Shown: positions 51,701 to 62,200 of the stretch, piece by piece
How positions within the stretch are numbered: the stretch's first letter is position 1
Layout of the letters: the number at the start of each line of letters is the position of its first letter
Assembly (NCBI GenBank): GCA_963514095.1
Contig: OY741284.1
Coordinates: 3,558,001 to 3,622,000 of the forward strand
DNA length: 64,000 nucleotides
Source: Eutrigla gurnardus
Taxonomy: Eukaryota; Chordata; Actinopteri; Perciformes; Triglidae
Direction: 5' to 3'
Notes under the pieces: generated by a model
Told to the model about the DNA's origin: nothing
The model's database searches: none
Seen by the model: only the letters and a program-made list of their open reading frames with translations
Translations under genes and position numbers: made by a program

Positions 51701-51818
51701 GTTTAATATGACATACAGAGGTCCAATGTTTTGGAATGGACTATCTCCCTCATTAAGATCCATTTCTTCTTATTCACTCTTTAAAAAGCAGTTAAAAATA
51801 CATCTCAATTTCTCTTGA
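48726..51818 (+). CDS. LINE ORF2: endonuclease and reverse transcriptase, intact
   Basis: A 1030-aa frame. The N-terminal APE-type endonuclease (about residues 78-300) shows LNIRSL (Asn83), SETW (Glu112), GDFN (220-223) and SDH (286-288). The RT follows, with NYRPISILPCISKLLEKLV, Asp665 in FLDLTKAFDTVNH, HGVPQGSILGPLLFLIYIND and the catalytic FADD (752-755). The C-terminus has LNYCNMVWAATSP and MFWNGLSPSLR, typical of the jockey/CR1/L2 group. It would nick target DNA and copy its own RNA there. No stop or frameshift is seen, so the copy may be active or very recently active. I could not assign the exact clade (L2, Daphne or Rex1-like). Confidence 0.9.
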   Translation: MTSSNSFPTNLGVIPPTDSNTLSFNPFECTTDNDGIYETFFNPDAKYIVSNSAKLSCEYFSESQFNKLCHQGVPIVFSTFHLNIRSLSKNYDCLKTYLSTLTHSFSVLAFSETWLTDDLLSLFPLSNYNSSHSCRNNRTGGGVSLYVSNAYNFISRKDLSADFATTHVESVFIDLALGRKNVIVGCIYRPPDSDIITFNDALYSTLENINKENKLCVLLGDFNINLLKDDQRFTTDFLNTLYSENFFPLITKPTRITKSSASLIDNILFNSLDYEVNSGLLLCDISDHLPIFQIVYAIDPPNLINSTCVQTKFRKFTRNNLESFKTAISHLPWDEILRLNDVDAAYNLFLVFINSALEASFPLFNPKFKTNSSKGKPWITEDLKKRSRKKNKLYRKTITNPTPLNIEIYKKYKNKFTAVLRKTKKKYYAVKFIQASNDIKSTWNLINHLLNRKKLSAASPTLMHGNVGTFASPDEIANGFNNFFVNVGSVLASSFSDAGENPCCFIKGQYPSFNTFDPPTIQEVHNIILELKNSAPGHDGIKSILIKETIDLLVSPLTHILSLSLQSGNIPHDLKIAKVTPIFKTGNTDNFGNYRPISILPCISKLLEKLVYSRILKHLQENNILHDHQYGFRKKHSTEHALLQLTNIISSAMDQKKFALGVFLDLTKAFDTVNHSILIAKLNRYGVEDIALNWFKNYLLNRQQYVTFNGHSSAKSSILHGVPQGSILGPLLFLIYINDLALSCKYFFPVLFADDTTLIATHNNFNYLIDSVNNDLSSISKWFQLNKLTLNVKKCNFIIFCNINKSYPKDQAKLYINGIEMTQVKTTKFLGILVDERLDWTNHIDLVCKRLTKMMGILRKVCPFIHSSAHLTLYYSFLFPYLNYCNMVWAATSPTHLKKLCTIQKRFIRFISHSNRYAPSAPLFTKYSLLPIHKLNNYQICLFVHKFIYKNQDLPVTFQNFFTFTHNVHSHRTRHSNNLTLYLPFIRTSHHQFNMTYRGPMFWNGLSPSLRSISSYSLFKKQLKIHLNFS

Positions 51819-52154
51819 ATTTCCCACTCTTTCCTCTCTCTCTTTCACTCTCTCCATATCCCACATCCTTACTCTGTCCTTTTATGAGTTTAATTAATTA
51901 ATTAATTTTTTGTATATTATCTCTCTCTAACTATTGTCCTTATTTGTTACCGAATTACTTTGCACTTTATCTCTCTATTTTTTTCTCATCTCTGTTTTCT
52001 TTTGCTCACATAACATTGACCATGTATGCACTTTATCTCCTTTTTATGTTTATTTGTTAGCTATTGAAATTTGTCTTGTTGTAATTTGTTATAGGGGTGG
52101 AACCTATGTACAAGCCAACCGGCTTCGTTCCCTCCTTGCACCATTGAAATTTGT

Positions 52155-52190
52155 GTGCTAAATAAATAAACTCAAACTAAACTCAAACTC
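52155..52190. repeat. LINE 3' tail repeats
   Basis: AAATAAATAAACTCAAACTA and AACTCAAACTC end the element, a short tandem tail instead of poly(A). Confidence 0.6.
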
Positions 52191-52277
52191 AGTTATGTAT
52201 TTTGGCAACACTTCCCTGTTTTTGTTGGCAGGTAGTTACGTTAAATCATATCAGGGACACAGAAGTTCCTGGTTCCT

Positions 52278-52306
52278 GATTGGCTGGTGGGTGTTCAAAA
52301 TATAAA
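52278..52306 (+). promoter_or_regulatory. Candidate TATA/CCAAT promoter for the NLR gene
   Basis: An inverted CCAAT (ATTGG, 52279-52283) precedes TATAAA at 52301-52306 with normal spacing. It lies about 660 bases upstream of the PYD start codon. An acceptor-like TCTCATCAG just before the ATG exon (52951-52959) would fit a spliced 5' UTR. Confidence 0.25.
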
Positions 52307-52966
52307 CTGAGCCTGACTGAAACCAACAGTTTAACCACTGTTCCACATCAGCACTAAATTCCCCATAAATGAAGGGCGTTTACTTACTGAACGTATCTGC
52401 TACAGAGGCCTCATGATGCCAACTGCAAATGGATATGGATATAAAAACATGGCGCATCATATGGTTATTCATTAAAGAGAGTGGCTGAGGGTAATAATGA
52501 CATAATTCCTGTCATTAATTCAATCTACGTTTCAAACACTTATCAGCACCACACAATTCTCTTACCTTTGACCTTCAGCACAAAAGTCCACTCCTCTAAT
52601 GGGTTCATTATACGGGAATCACATCTCGGAAGACATAAACAAGATGTATCAAGCAAATTTATTTTTATTTATTATTTAATGTGAAACTGTGGACTTTGTC
52701 CACTTGTTATACACAGTCTATTATCTTAATACGTAGCAGTTTAGGGCGGTATCTAGAGGCGATATGATATGATATGATACAGGTGCAATTTATAACCAGA
52801 TATAAAACAACACAAACGTCATTTCTACCAAAAGATAGCTTATATAAGGTATAAATAAATAAATATATATATAAAACACGTACATACTGTACATAGAGAT
52901 TAATCTGTAATCAACCTGTTGATTGAATTTTATGAATGTTTCATCTGATCTCATCAGGGAGCAGAG

Positions 52967-53246
52967 ATGGCGACGGTTAACGAGCTGCTTTTGACAACAC
53001 TGGAACAATTGACAAAAAAGGATTTTAAGGAGTTCAAGTGGCACCTGCCTCTGCTGTCTGAGGTCAACGATGGCTTCTCCCCGATCCTAGAAGCTAAACT
53101 AGACGATGCAGACAGGCATGACACGGTGAATGTGATGGTGCAGAAATACAACCTACAGGCTGTGGAGGTGGCCATAAGGATTTTAAAGAAGATGAAAATG
53201 CATGCTCTGGTACAGGATTTGTCGGAGAGAAGCTCAGGATTAAAAC
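52967..53246 (+). CDS. NLR exon 1: pyrin domain
   Basis: Encodes MATVNELLLTTLEQLTKKDF and then KEFKWHLPLL, the helical start of a death-fold pyrin domain, to LKKMKMHALVQDLSER. It ends in phase 1 at a GTAAG donor. PYDs recruit ASC-type adaptors by homotypic binding. Confidence 0.9.
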
Positions 53247-56200
53247 GTAAGAAGAAAAGAAATTAAAAAATATATACATACATATATAAGTTTCACCTGA
53301 AAAATGTACTCGACAGCCACTGCTAGTATTATTACTATTAGTCAGATTACGCTACAATTTCTTTTTACGCTATTTTATATCCTCCTCAATTTTCAATTTT
53401 TCTTCATTATTATTTCAGCATAGTCTCATGGCAGTTTGTGAAATAGTCACACATTTAAGTCAACTAATTTATGTAACTGGAAAGACATATTTTATCTTAT
53501 TCAGCACAACTTTCAGGCTAATGTATTTCAGGATCTTTTGTACCTGCACCACATTTCAGTCAGGATGACATTACACTACCAACAAACACAGGTTAGGTTT
53601 ATGCAGGATAATAACTTAGTTAGGTTTAGGGAAAACATCATGGTTGGGCTTAAAATAACAACATACAGTTAGGTTTATGAACACCAGTCTCCTGATTGAA
53701 AGTTCTGTTGGTCCCACATTTAAGTTTTTTTTAGGGGACATTTGTCCTCAGACAAAGGATGTCATATTTTTTACAGATTGTAAAACCCTCTAATTTTGGG
53801 CTATAGACCAATTTAATTATATTCATGAATTGAACTTGTTTGATGTGCTGAGGGTGTTAGAAAGTGGTGCCAAAGGGTTCCGAAGTTGTAGTGTATTCGT
53901 CGTCCCAGTTTGAAGTGGAGTAATTTTGCAGCGCTTGAGAATGATGGTCTATTTTATACAATCTGAAAACATGTATCGGATGAAAGTTCTCTCCATTAAT
54001 TTCATGAAGAAGACTAGGGGAATCGTCTCATAATATACATGGAACTTGTAAACTCTGGAATGTAAATGTCAAAGACATTTTTGCAAAAGTTTCAATAGTG
54101 ACGGTTCCTGGACTTGGAGGTGTCCATGTTGTTCTTACACTTAATGATATTTTTCATTTCATCGCCTAAAAATTTCTTATTCAGAGTTCAGGACTTCATT
54201 CCACCTCTTGTATCTCTGGTTGCAAACAATCATGACAGTGATGGGCAAAAACCAAGTTGGTGACGGCCAAAAAGCCGAAATAGTGGCTTCAAAACCGTAG
54301 TCCACAACCCAACTGATGATGTCACAGTGACATCATCTACTTCTTATATACAGTCTACAGTTGTTACAGAAAATTAGCAAAGTTGTCACTAATGTGACAA
54401 TAGCAACGTGCTTTCCAACTGTGACAAGAGCAAGTGGAAGTAGCATCCATCCATCGTCTACCGCTTATCCTGTATTCAGGGTCGCGGGGGGACTGGAGCC
54501 GATCCCAGCTATCATTGGGCGAAGGCAGGGAACACCCTGGACAGGACGCCAGTCTATCACAGGGCCGACATGTAGAGACAGACAGGTAACCAGTCTATCA
54601 CAGGGCTGACAAGTAGAGACAGACAGGTAACCAGTCTATCACAGGGAGACATGTAGAGACAGACAGGTAACCAGTCTATCACAGGGCTGACAAGTAGAGA
54701 CAGACATGTAACCAGTCTATCACAGGGCTGACAAGTAGAGACAGACAGGTAACCAGTCTATCACAGGGCTGACAAGTAGAGACAGACAGGTAACCAGTCT
54801 ATCACAGGGCTTGACAAGTAGAGACAGACAACCATTCACGCTCACATTCACACGTACGGGCAATTTAGAGTCACCAATTAACCTATCCCCATCTTGCATG
54901 TCTTTGGACTGTGGGAGGAAGCCGGAGAACCCGGAGAGAACCCACACTCAAACGGGGAGAACATGCAAACTCCACACAGAAGGAACCCGGGCCCAACCCA
55001 GGAATCGAACCCAGGACCCTCTAGCTGTGAGTTGACAGTGCTACTCACTACACCACCATGCAGCCCTGGAAGTAGCAGTGAGTTGTTAAATTTTACTAAT
55101 TTATTAGATGGTCTTGTTTTCATAATGTTATTTTATGGTGTTAATTGTTAAAAAAAAAAAAATTCGCAATGGATTTTTCTTTTTGTCATTTTCTTCCAGA
55201 GCCAAATCCTCTAGAACAGATCATCCTGCACCAACGCAAACTCCAAGATAACCTCCAGAGCGAGGTTATGTGTGTCCGAGAGGGCATGACAGAGAGGAGA
55301 GACAGGCAGCGTCTGGAAAACATCTTCACAGAGCTGTTCATCACAGCCGGGGGGGGAATACACATCAATGAACAGCATGAGATCATGCAGATTGAAATAA
55401 AAGGGAGGGTAGCAGAGTCGGAGACACCAATTGAACCAAGTAACATATTCAAAAGCTCTACTGGAAATGACGAACCAATAAGAACAGTGCTGATGACTGG
55501 AGTTGCAGGAATTGGCAAAACACTCCTTGTGCAAAAGTTTTTGTTGGACTGGGCTGAGCGACGAACAAATCAAGATGTGCACCTCATCTTTCCCTTCACT
55601 TTCCGCGAACTGAATTTACTGAAGGGAGAACGGTTTCGTCTGGCAGATCTAATCCACAAATGCATCCCGGAAACAAAAGACATTCACAAGGAGGAGCTTG
55701 GAGACATCTTCACAAAACTACAGGCATCAGGGAACCGTGATTTCAACAAGAGTGAGTTTAAACTTCTGTTTGTGTTTGATGGATTAGACGAAAGCCGCCT
55801 CCAGCTGGACTTTAATCATGCTCAACTACCGCGAGCCGACTTTGACCTGAAACAGGTGACCTCAGTGGAGGTACTGCTGACTGCACTCATCGAGGAGAGA
55901 CTGCTGCCATCTGCTCGAATCTGGATAACCACAAGGCCTGCGGCAGCCAACCAGATCCCTCAAAATGCAGTCAGCTGCATGAGGGAGGTGAGAGGATTCA
56001 CTGATCCGCAGAAGGTGGAGTACTTCAGGAAGAGATTTCCAGATGAAGACCAAGCAGGCAGAATTATCCCCCACATCAAGGCATCACGAAGCCTCTTCAT
56101 CATGTGCCACATCCCGGTCTTCTGCTGGATCACTGCTACAGTTCTGAAGGATGTTTTGAAAACCAGAGCACAGGCAGTCCTGCCCAAATCCCTGACCGAT

Positions 56201-59200
56201 ATGTATACAGAATTCTTGTTGTTTCAAATCACCCAGACGGAAGATAAATGTGGCATTAAAAAGAGCATTCAGTACATCCGGGCGTTGGCGAAACTAGCTT
56301 TTCACCAGCTGGAGAAAAGCAACCAGATCTTCTATGAGAAAGACCTGAAAGATAGTGGCATTAATCTTAATAAAGTCGCAAAGTACGCTGGAGTTTTCAC
56401 AGAGGTCTTTAAAGAGGAGTTAAAGTGGAGGAGGGACAAAACCAAGGGCAAGATGTTCTGTTTTGTCCACCTGAGTCTCCAGGAGTATCTTGCTGCTCTT
56501 TATGTGGTCATGTCACACATTAACGACAACAAGAATGTTCTCTCTGAGCCAAAGCTATGTCAGTGCATGCGACGCAGGAGAAAATGCATGACAGAAGTGC
56601 ATGAGATTGCAATTGACAAAGCGTTAAAGAGTTCAAATGGGCACCTAGACTTGTTCCTGCGCTTCCTCCTGGGCCTCTCCCTGCAGAACAATCAGGAACT
56701 CCTTCAGCCCCTGCTGAAGATGACGGAAGGGTTGTCTCAGGCCAACAACAAAACGATCCAGTCCATCAAGGAAAGGATCCGGGAGAATACTTCTCCAGAG
56801 AGGAGCATCAATCTGTTCTACTGTCTGAATGAGCTGAGAGATGATTCTCTAGAGAAGGAGATCCAAGATTACCTCAGTTCAGGAAGGCTTTCCACAGTAA
56901 ACCTCTCTCCTGCTCTCTGGTCAGCTCTGGTCTTCATCTTACTGTCTTCAGAGGAAGCGCTGGAGGTGTTTGTCCTGAAGAAATACTCTGCTTCAGAGGA
57001 GGGTCTACTGAGGCTGCTGCCAGTGGTCAAGGCCTCCAACAAATCACTGTATGTGCACAGAAAATTACACGTTTAACTGTATCAAGCATGGGTTCATCTG
57101 TGAAGGCCAGACAGTGATTTCCATGCTCTGGTCAATGTAGAGATTATTCCTATTATGCTTCCATAAGATGTCTTCTGTCAAACTAGTGGAAAGTAAATGC
57201 ATTTTAATTGGTTGTCTATTTCTAGATTTCTCCTATATTCACCAATTTTTGGTGAATATAGGAGAAACTGGGGAATTTTCAGTATATTAGTGTTTAATGT
57301 TTTGTAGTGTTTTACAATCCAATTTTACAATCCATGGGCCCTAGTTTCGTAGACCAGGCGCAGTCAGCTTTCAGCGCACCTGCGTCGCGCCGACGGGGTG
57401 TGTCCGCCTGGACTTTGCAAGTTTCGTGCACCGCGCAGGCTCGCGCAGGCACCCCTCCCGTCTCGCCCACCCGCGCAAGTGGGAAAGAGGGAGGAGAAGA
57501 AGGCGTGAGTGGGAGACGAGGAGGAGACAAGGCGTGGACTGGAATTAATACAGCCGATTCAGATCTTCACCAATCAAATGAGCTCCTCTCCTCACCTTTA
57601 ATGCGTTAGGGGAGGTTCAGTGCAAGTTCCGTCACTTGACAACCCGATGACAGAAGCAGCGCCGCCGCTCCCACCACGCGCTGTGCGCGCGTATCATAAT
57701 AATAACAATGCCGATATTATAAAAAACAGGAGAGAGAGAGGGAGATGTTTTGGTCCGAGAGGCTGAGTTTCCGTTATGCGTGCCATCCGCCTTTGATCTG
57801 ACGTCAGATGTGACGGGACAATCTATATAGATGAATGGACTTTATTTACGCCTTGCGCCTTACGCCGAGAGTAGACCAGGTTGGAGCTGGCGAGCTTTCA
57901 GCGCAGTCTCGGCGAGGCTTTTTGCCACGAAACTTCCGCTACGCCAAGCTGAATCTGTGACGCCTCCCCTGCTGCGCCGCCACACCCATCTTGGCGCAGG
58001 CGATCCACCAAACTGCCAAACTGACGGTGCGCAAGGCTGCGCGGGTCGAAACTTGCATTGCGCCGGCTATGCCACCCTGCGCGGCCCTGCGCTGCGCCAC
58101 GAAACTAGGGCCCCATATGTTCAGGGCCATTTTCTGTAAATTATTAATTTCTCCGACTTTGAGCCAGAAATCTTCACTTCAGTAGCTTGTTTATCCACGG
58201 ACTTTGTAGTTTCATTCCTATCCATATTCTTTAGTTTTTTTTACAAAGGGGTTTGTTCATCTATTATTGTATCATTTATACAACATTTAAGTCCTAAAAC
58301 GTGTTTTTTTATGACTGTTAAATTCAATTTTATTTAGAGTGTCATATCACAACAAAGGTCATCTCAGGACACTTAACACATTGAGCAGGCCTAGAACACG
58401 CTGATGATTTTCAGAGTCCCAACATCACCAGGGGCCTGTACTACGAAGCGAGTTCAACATACCCAGGGTATCTTTCAGAGATCCAGCTTAAGTAACCCTA
58501 ACAAAGGCAATCGGAGATAAGCGGTCACACGAAGCTGGTTATCAACTCGTTAAGTTAAGCAGCATTTGACCAATCACAAACATGGATCAGTCTACGGCAG
58601 CGGAGCGGCGTATTTCACGTACGAGAAGCGAACCATAATCTTACAGAAATATGAAGAAGTTAAACATATAATACAGGCAAAAGCAACAGTTTCTTCTGCC
58701 AAATGCAGGAAGGACAGCTGGCAAAAACTCACCGACTGTGTGAATGCGGAAGTGGTATTTATAGTATTAGTAGTAGTATAATGACTGCCCCATCAGAAGG
58801 ACACAAGTAGATCTGACTGATTGAATGACAGCAATAAGTTCGCTGATAGTTTAGTGGTAGAGTTACCCCCCCCCCCCCCCCCCCCCCTTGTACCAAGGCT
58901 CCTTGCAGCGGTCCCTAGTTTGAATCCGCCCTGTGGTCCTCTTTTAAATTATGTCGTGGCTCTCTCTCGTCCCTTTAACTCTTACGATGTCCTTCCGCAA
59001 TAAAAGGCCAAACATATTACTTTAAAATAATTAATTTGTTGCTTGGATGTATTCTTATAACGTGGTTTATGACAATATCAGCCTCATTCTTTCAGCTGCA
59101 ATCCCGGCGGTGTAAAACGGATTTGGGAGTAAATCAAATAAATATAAAATATAATTCAAAGTGGTAAGTAGGCTGTACGCTGACACAGAAAAGTCTTTCC

Positions 59201-62200
59201 CTCCGATGAGAATCTGTATCTCTCATATAAAACATCGTCAGGGACAAAAAAAGGGTTTTGCTGGTCTCTGTACACTCTATAGTTCTCCTACGAGACCCTC
59301 TCACGATCCACCGAGCTTCTTTTTTTCTTATCCGCGCACCAAGACAGCTGATTGGTCAGTAGGTGGTGTGTTTCTCCACGTTGATCTCTTATCAGGAACA
59401 TAACCTGCTCCGTAGCAGGTTAGCTCCACAGCGTAAGTTACCATGGCGATCTACCCCGGTAAGAAGTGAACCAGCGCCGTAGGACGGAAAACCCAGAGTT
59501 AGCGCTTAAGTTACCTCGCTAAGCACAAATCCTGCTTCGTAGTACAGGCCCCAGGATCGTTACAGCGACAGTGGCGAGAAAAAACTGCCTTTACAGGCTT
59601 TTAGGCAGAAATCTCGAGCAGACCAGGCTATTGGGTACCATCTGCAGTTGGTGTCGGTAGACCAAAATATATCCCAAATTCCCTCTGTAACAAAACCTTT
59701 CACTCAACAAAATGAAATAAGAATTTTGAACCTGGCTTTATCCAATTTTTGCTTTATTCCATCTGTTGTGGAAATCAACACATATTTCATAAATGAATGC
59801 TTAATTTGAGATTTTGGTCTATTTCACCTAATAATAATGTATTCTATTGGAAAGAAAACATGCAAAATATACATTTAGATGTTTATTTTCTCCTAAATTC
59901 AGCAAATGTTACAATGAGATAATGCCTCATTTACATATTCAAACAACATTTCAGAAAAAAAGGGTAATTTAAAAAAAAAGGCAAAACTGGGGCAGTTTTA
60001 TGGTGATAAATATATGTCTCCTGTTAATTATTATTTTTGTCTCTAAAATAATCCCTTCCTAGGCTGAGAGGCTGTAAATTGTCAGATAACAGCTGTGAAG
60101 CTCTGGCCTCCATCCTCAGCTCTCAATCTAACCTCAGAGAACTGGACTTAAGCGACAATGACCTGCAAGATTCGGGGGTGAAGCTTCTCTCTGCTGGACT
60201 GGGGAGTCCACACTGTGTCCTGCAAACTCTAAGGTAAGAAGGAATGCATCTGATGACAATGAGGCTACTTTTCACGACGGTTAACATCCTCAAACTGGGA
60301 CCACAAATCATTTGTGGTCCTATTCGTGTGCAACTTGGTGAAAAGTTCTCACATTATGACTCATACAGTTTCAACTGTATACTTGTGTTTGTATCTAGAC
60401 TGTCTGGCTGTATGATCACAGAGAAAGGCTGTGCTTCTCTGGCCCCAGCTTTAAAGTCCAACCCCTCCCACCTGAGAGAGCTGGACCTGAGCTACAATCA
60501 TCCAGGAGACTCGGCGGAGATCCTGCTGTCTGCTGGACTGGAGAATCCAAACTGGACACTCAAGTATGAACTCAGTCATTTCTCAGTCACATTTATAAAG
60601 AGTGTTGGAGGTAATGACGTTTCATTCTGACTTCCTTCCTTCAGCCTTGACCATGGTGGGGAGCAAAGACTGAAACCTGGTTTGAAGAAATGTAAGAGTA
60701 CAAGAGCACAACATCAAACGTTCTCAGTTATTTTACACAATCACACAGTGTCACGAACATGGCCATTAGCTTGGCTTGCTAGCTAGCTAATGTAGCTACA
60801 AACAAATGAAAGATTATCATACCTGGTGTGTTTTATCCATCTTTTTATCAGCCTGGAAGATAAAGGAGTGTGACCTGTTGTTAGTTTGAGTAACGTATCC
60901 TGGTACAGTTAAAGCTGAGTGAAGTTAAAACATTGAATTTTTGTAGTTTCTTTTTTACATATGTTGCCATATGCAAAGACCCCAAATGAACACTTGATTG
61001 ATTGACTGTGATTCTCTCCCAAGCTATTTGATCCATATAAGTGGTTTCCACTGTGTGAACACTTGAGAAAGGGCTAGCACTCTCATCAACAAATTAATTT
61101 GAAGCTACAAAGCATCTGTCAGCTGTAAGAAGAGGCACGAACCTTTCACAGCAACATGAGATGACAGAGCTCCTAATTGGCCAAATCCTCAAATGTGCAG
61201 CAGAGAGCCCTGGGTGAATTTGCATCTAATTGTGTCTTTCCATTGTATTCAATCAAGGCGCCTCTAAAATTAGCTTCGTGTTCACAGCAACACGAGCAGC
61301 TGTGGTGCTTTGAGACAGCCTGGTAACACGCCAGGTTACTTTCCCCAGTAACAAGTAGTGTAATGGATTCCAATCTATAAAACAGTATTTATATACAGTT
61401 ATATATCCAATTAATGCTGCGTTACCCAGAAGTGAATGTTTTTGTTAAGGGGGACCTGCGTTTGTGTTCCGTGTGAAATCAAAAGTTGAGTGATTTTAAC
61501 TGACTACGTTATGTTATGTGATGCTATGCCACAGTCGCATGATGTCACTTTCATAGTTTATGGTACGTTACGAGTGTCTTTTTTCTAATTGTAACCAAGT
61601 GTTTTTGTTGCCTAAAGCAAACTCAGATTGTTTCACGTTAACCACATGTTACGATGTTAACTGTCACTGTTTAACAATGTAAATCATGCGACACAACATT
61701 AACCATGTGTTACAATGTTAGCTGTAGATGTTTCACAATATTGTAGCGTCCCTCAAATAACGGCTATGAGAGTTTAGTTGGGGTTCCCCGTTCTTTATTT
61801 ATCGTAGAACACAGGCTACTGTGGGCCGTAGCCACGCCAAAATAACAACAAAGTTAGCGCTCCTCCAAACTCTCCTTTCATCCGCTAGCCTCTCTCCCTC
61901 ACACGCTCGCCCCGATCTCTCTACCAACCTTGCTCTCCCTCCTCTCCACCAATCACACCACACACATTCTCCACACGCTACCTATCACAGCAGACTAACT
62001 GACAAGCGTCACAGCCTCCGAACTTGAACAGGTTCACTGACATTAAGGAAACTTAGCCATTGCAGAACATCAACAATACAGCTTGGAATAACATCATAAA
62101 ACAGAACAGTTCCATAACCTGCAGTCCGTTACAATATTAACCCAGTGTTACAATGTTAACAATGTAAAAAGCTACCATTTTACAATATTTACCATGTGTT

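Larger units (their letters stand above)
48463..52190 (+). mobile_element. Near-complete LINE (jockey/CR1-L2 group) with intact ORF2
   Basis: It comprises a short upstream frame, an uninterrupted 1030-aa endonuclease/reverse-transcriptase frame, a 3' UTR, and a tail of AATAAACTCAAACT repeats near 52160-52190. The intact ORF2 suggests a recent insertion. The 5' boundary and target duplication were not resolved. Confidence 0.8.
58429..59554 (+). mobile_element. PIF/Harbinger-type element with Myb-like ORF relic
   Basis: Terminal repeats GGGCCTGTACTACGAAGC (58432 on) and the complement ending at 59551. CAG flanks both sides (58429-58431, 59552-59554). Inside, the frame 58566-58781 holds YEKRTIILQKYEEVKHIIQA and CRKDSWQKLTDCVNA, resembling the Myb/SANT-like DNA-binding protein of Harbinger elements. 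No DDE transposase remains. A SINE-like segment sits at 58847-58990. Confidence 0.75.
58321..59640 (+). mobile_element. Interspersed fish repeat, copy B, split by a transposon
   Basis: 58321-58431 and 59552-59640 together match the repeat at 23590-23760 (AATTCAATTT... to ACAGCGACAGTGGCGAGAAA). The 1.1-kb element inserted at ACATCACCAG. Confidence 0.7.

Noticed and set aside
57307..58185. Several 60-100 aa frames in GC-rich DNA
   Set aside because: They lie in the GC-rich MITE at 57336-58113; high GC lowers stop frequency and both strands are open.
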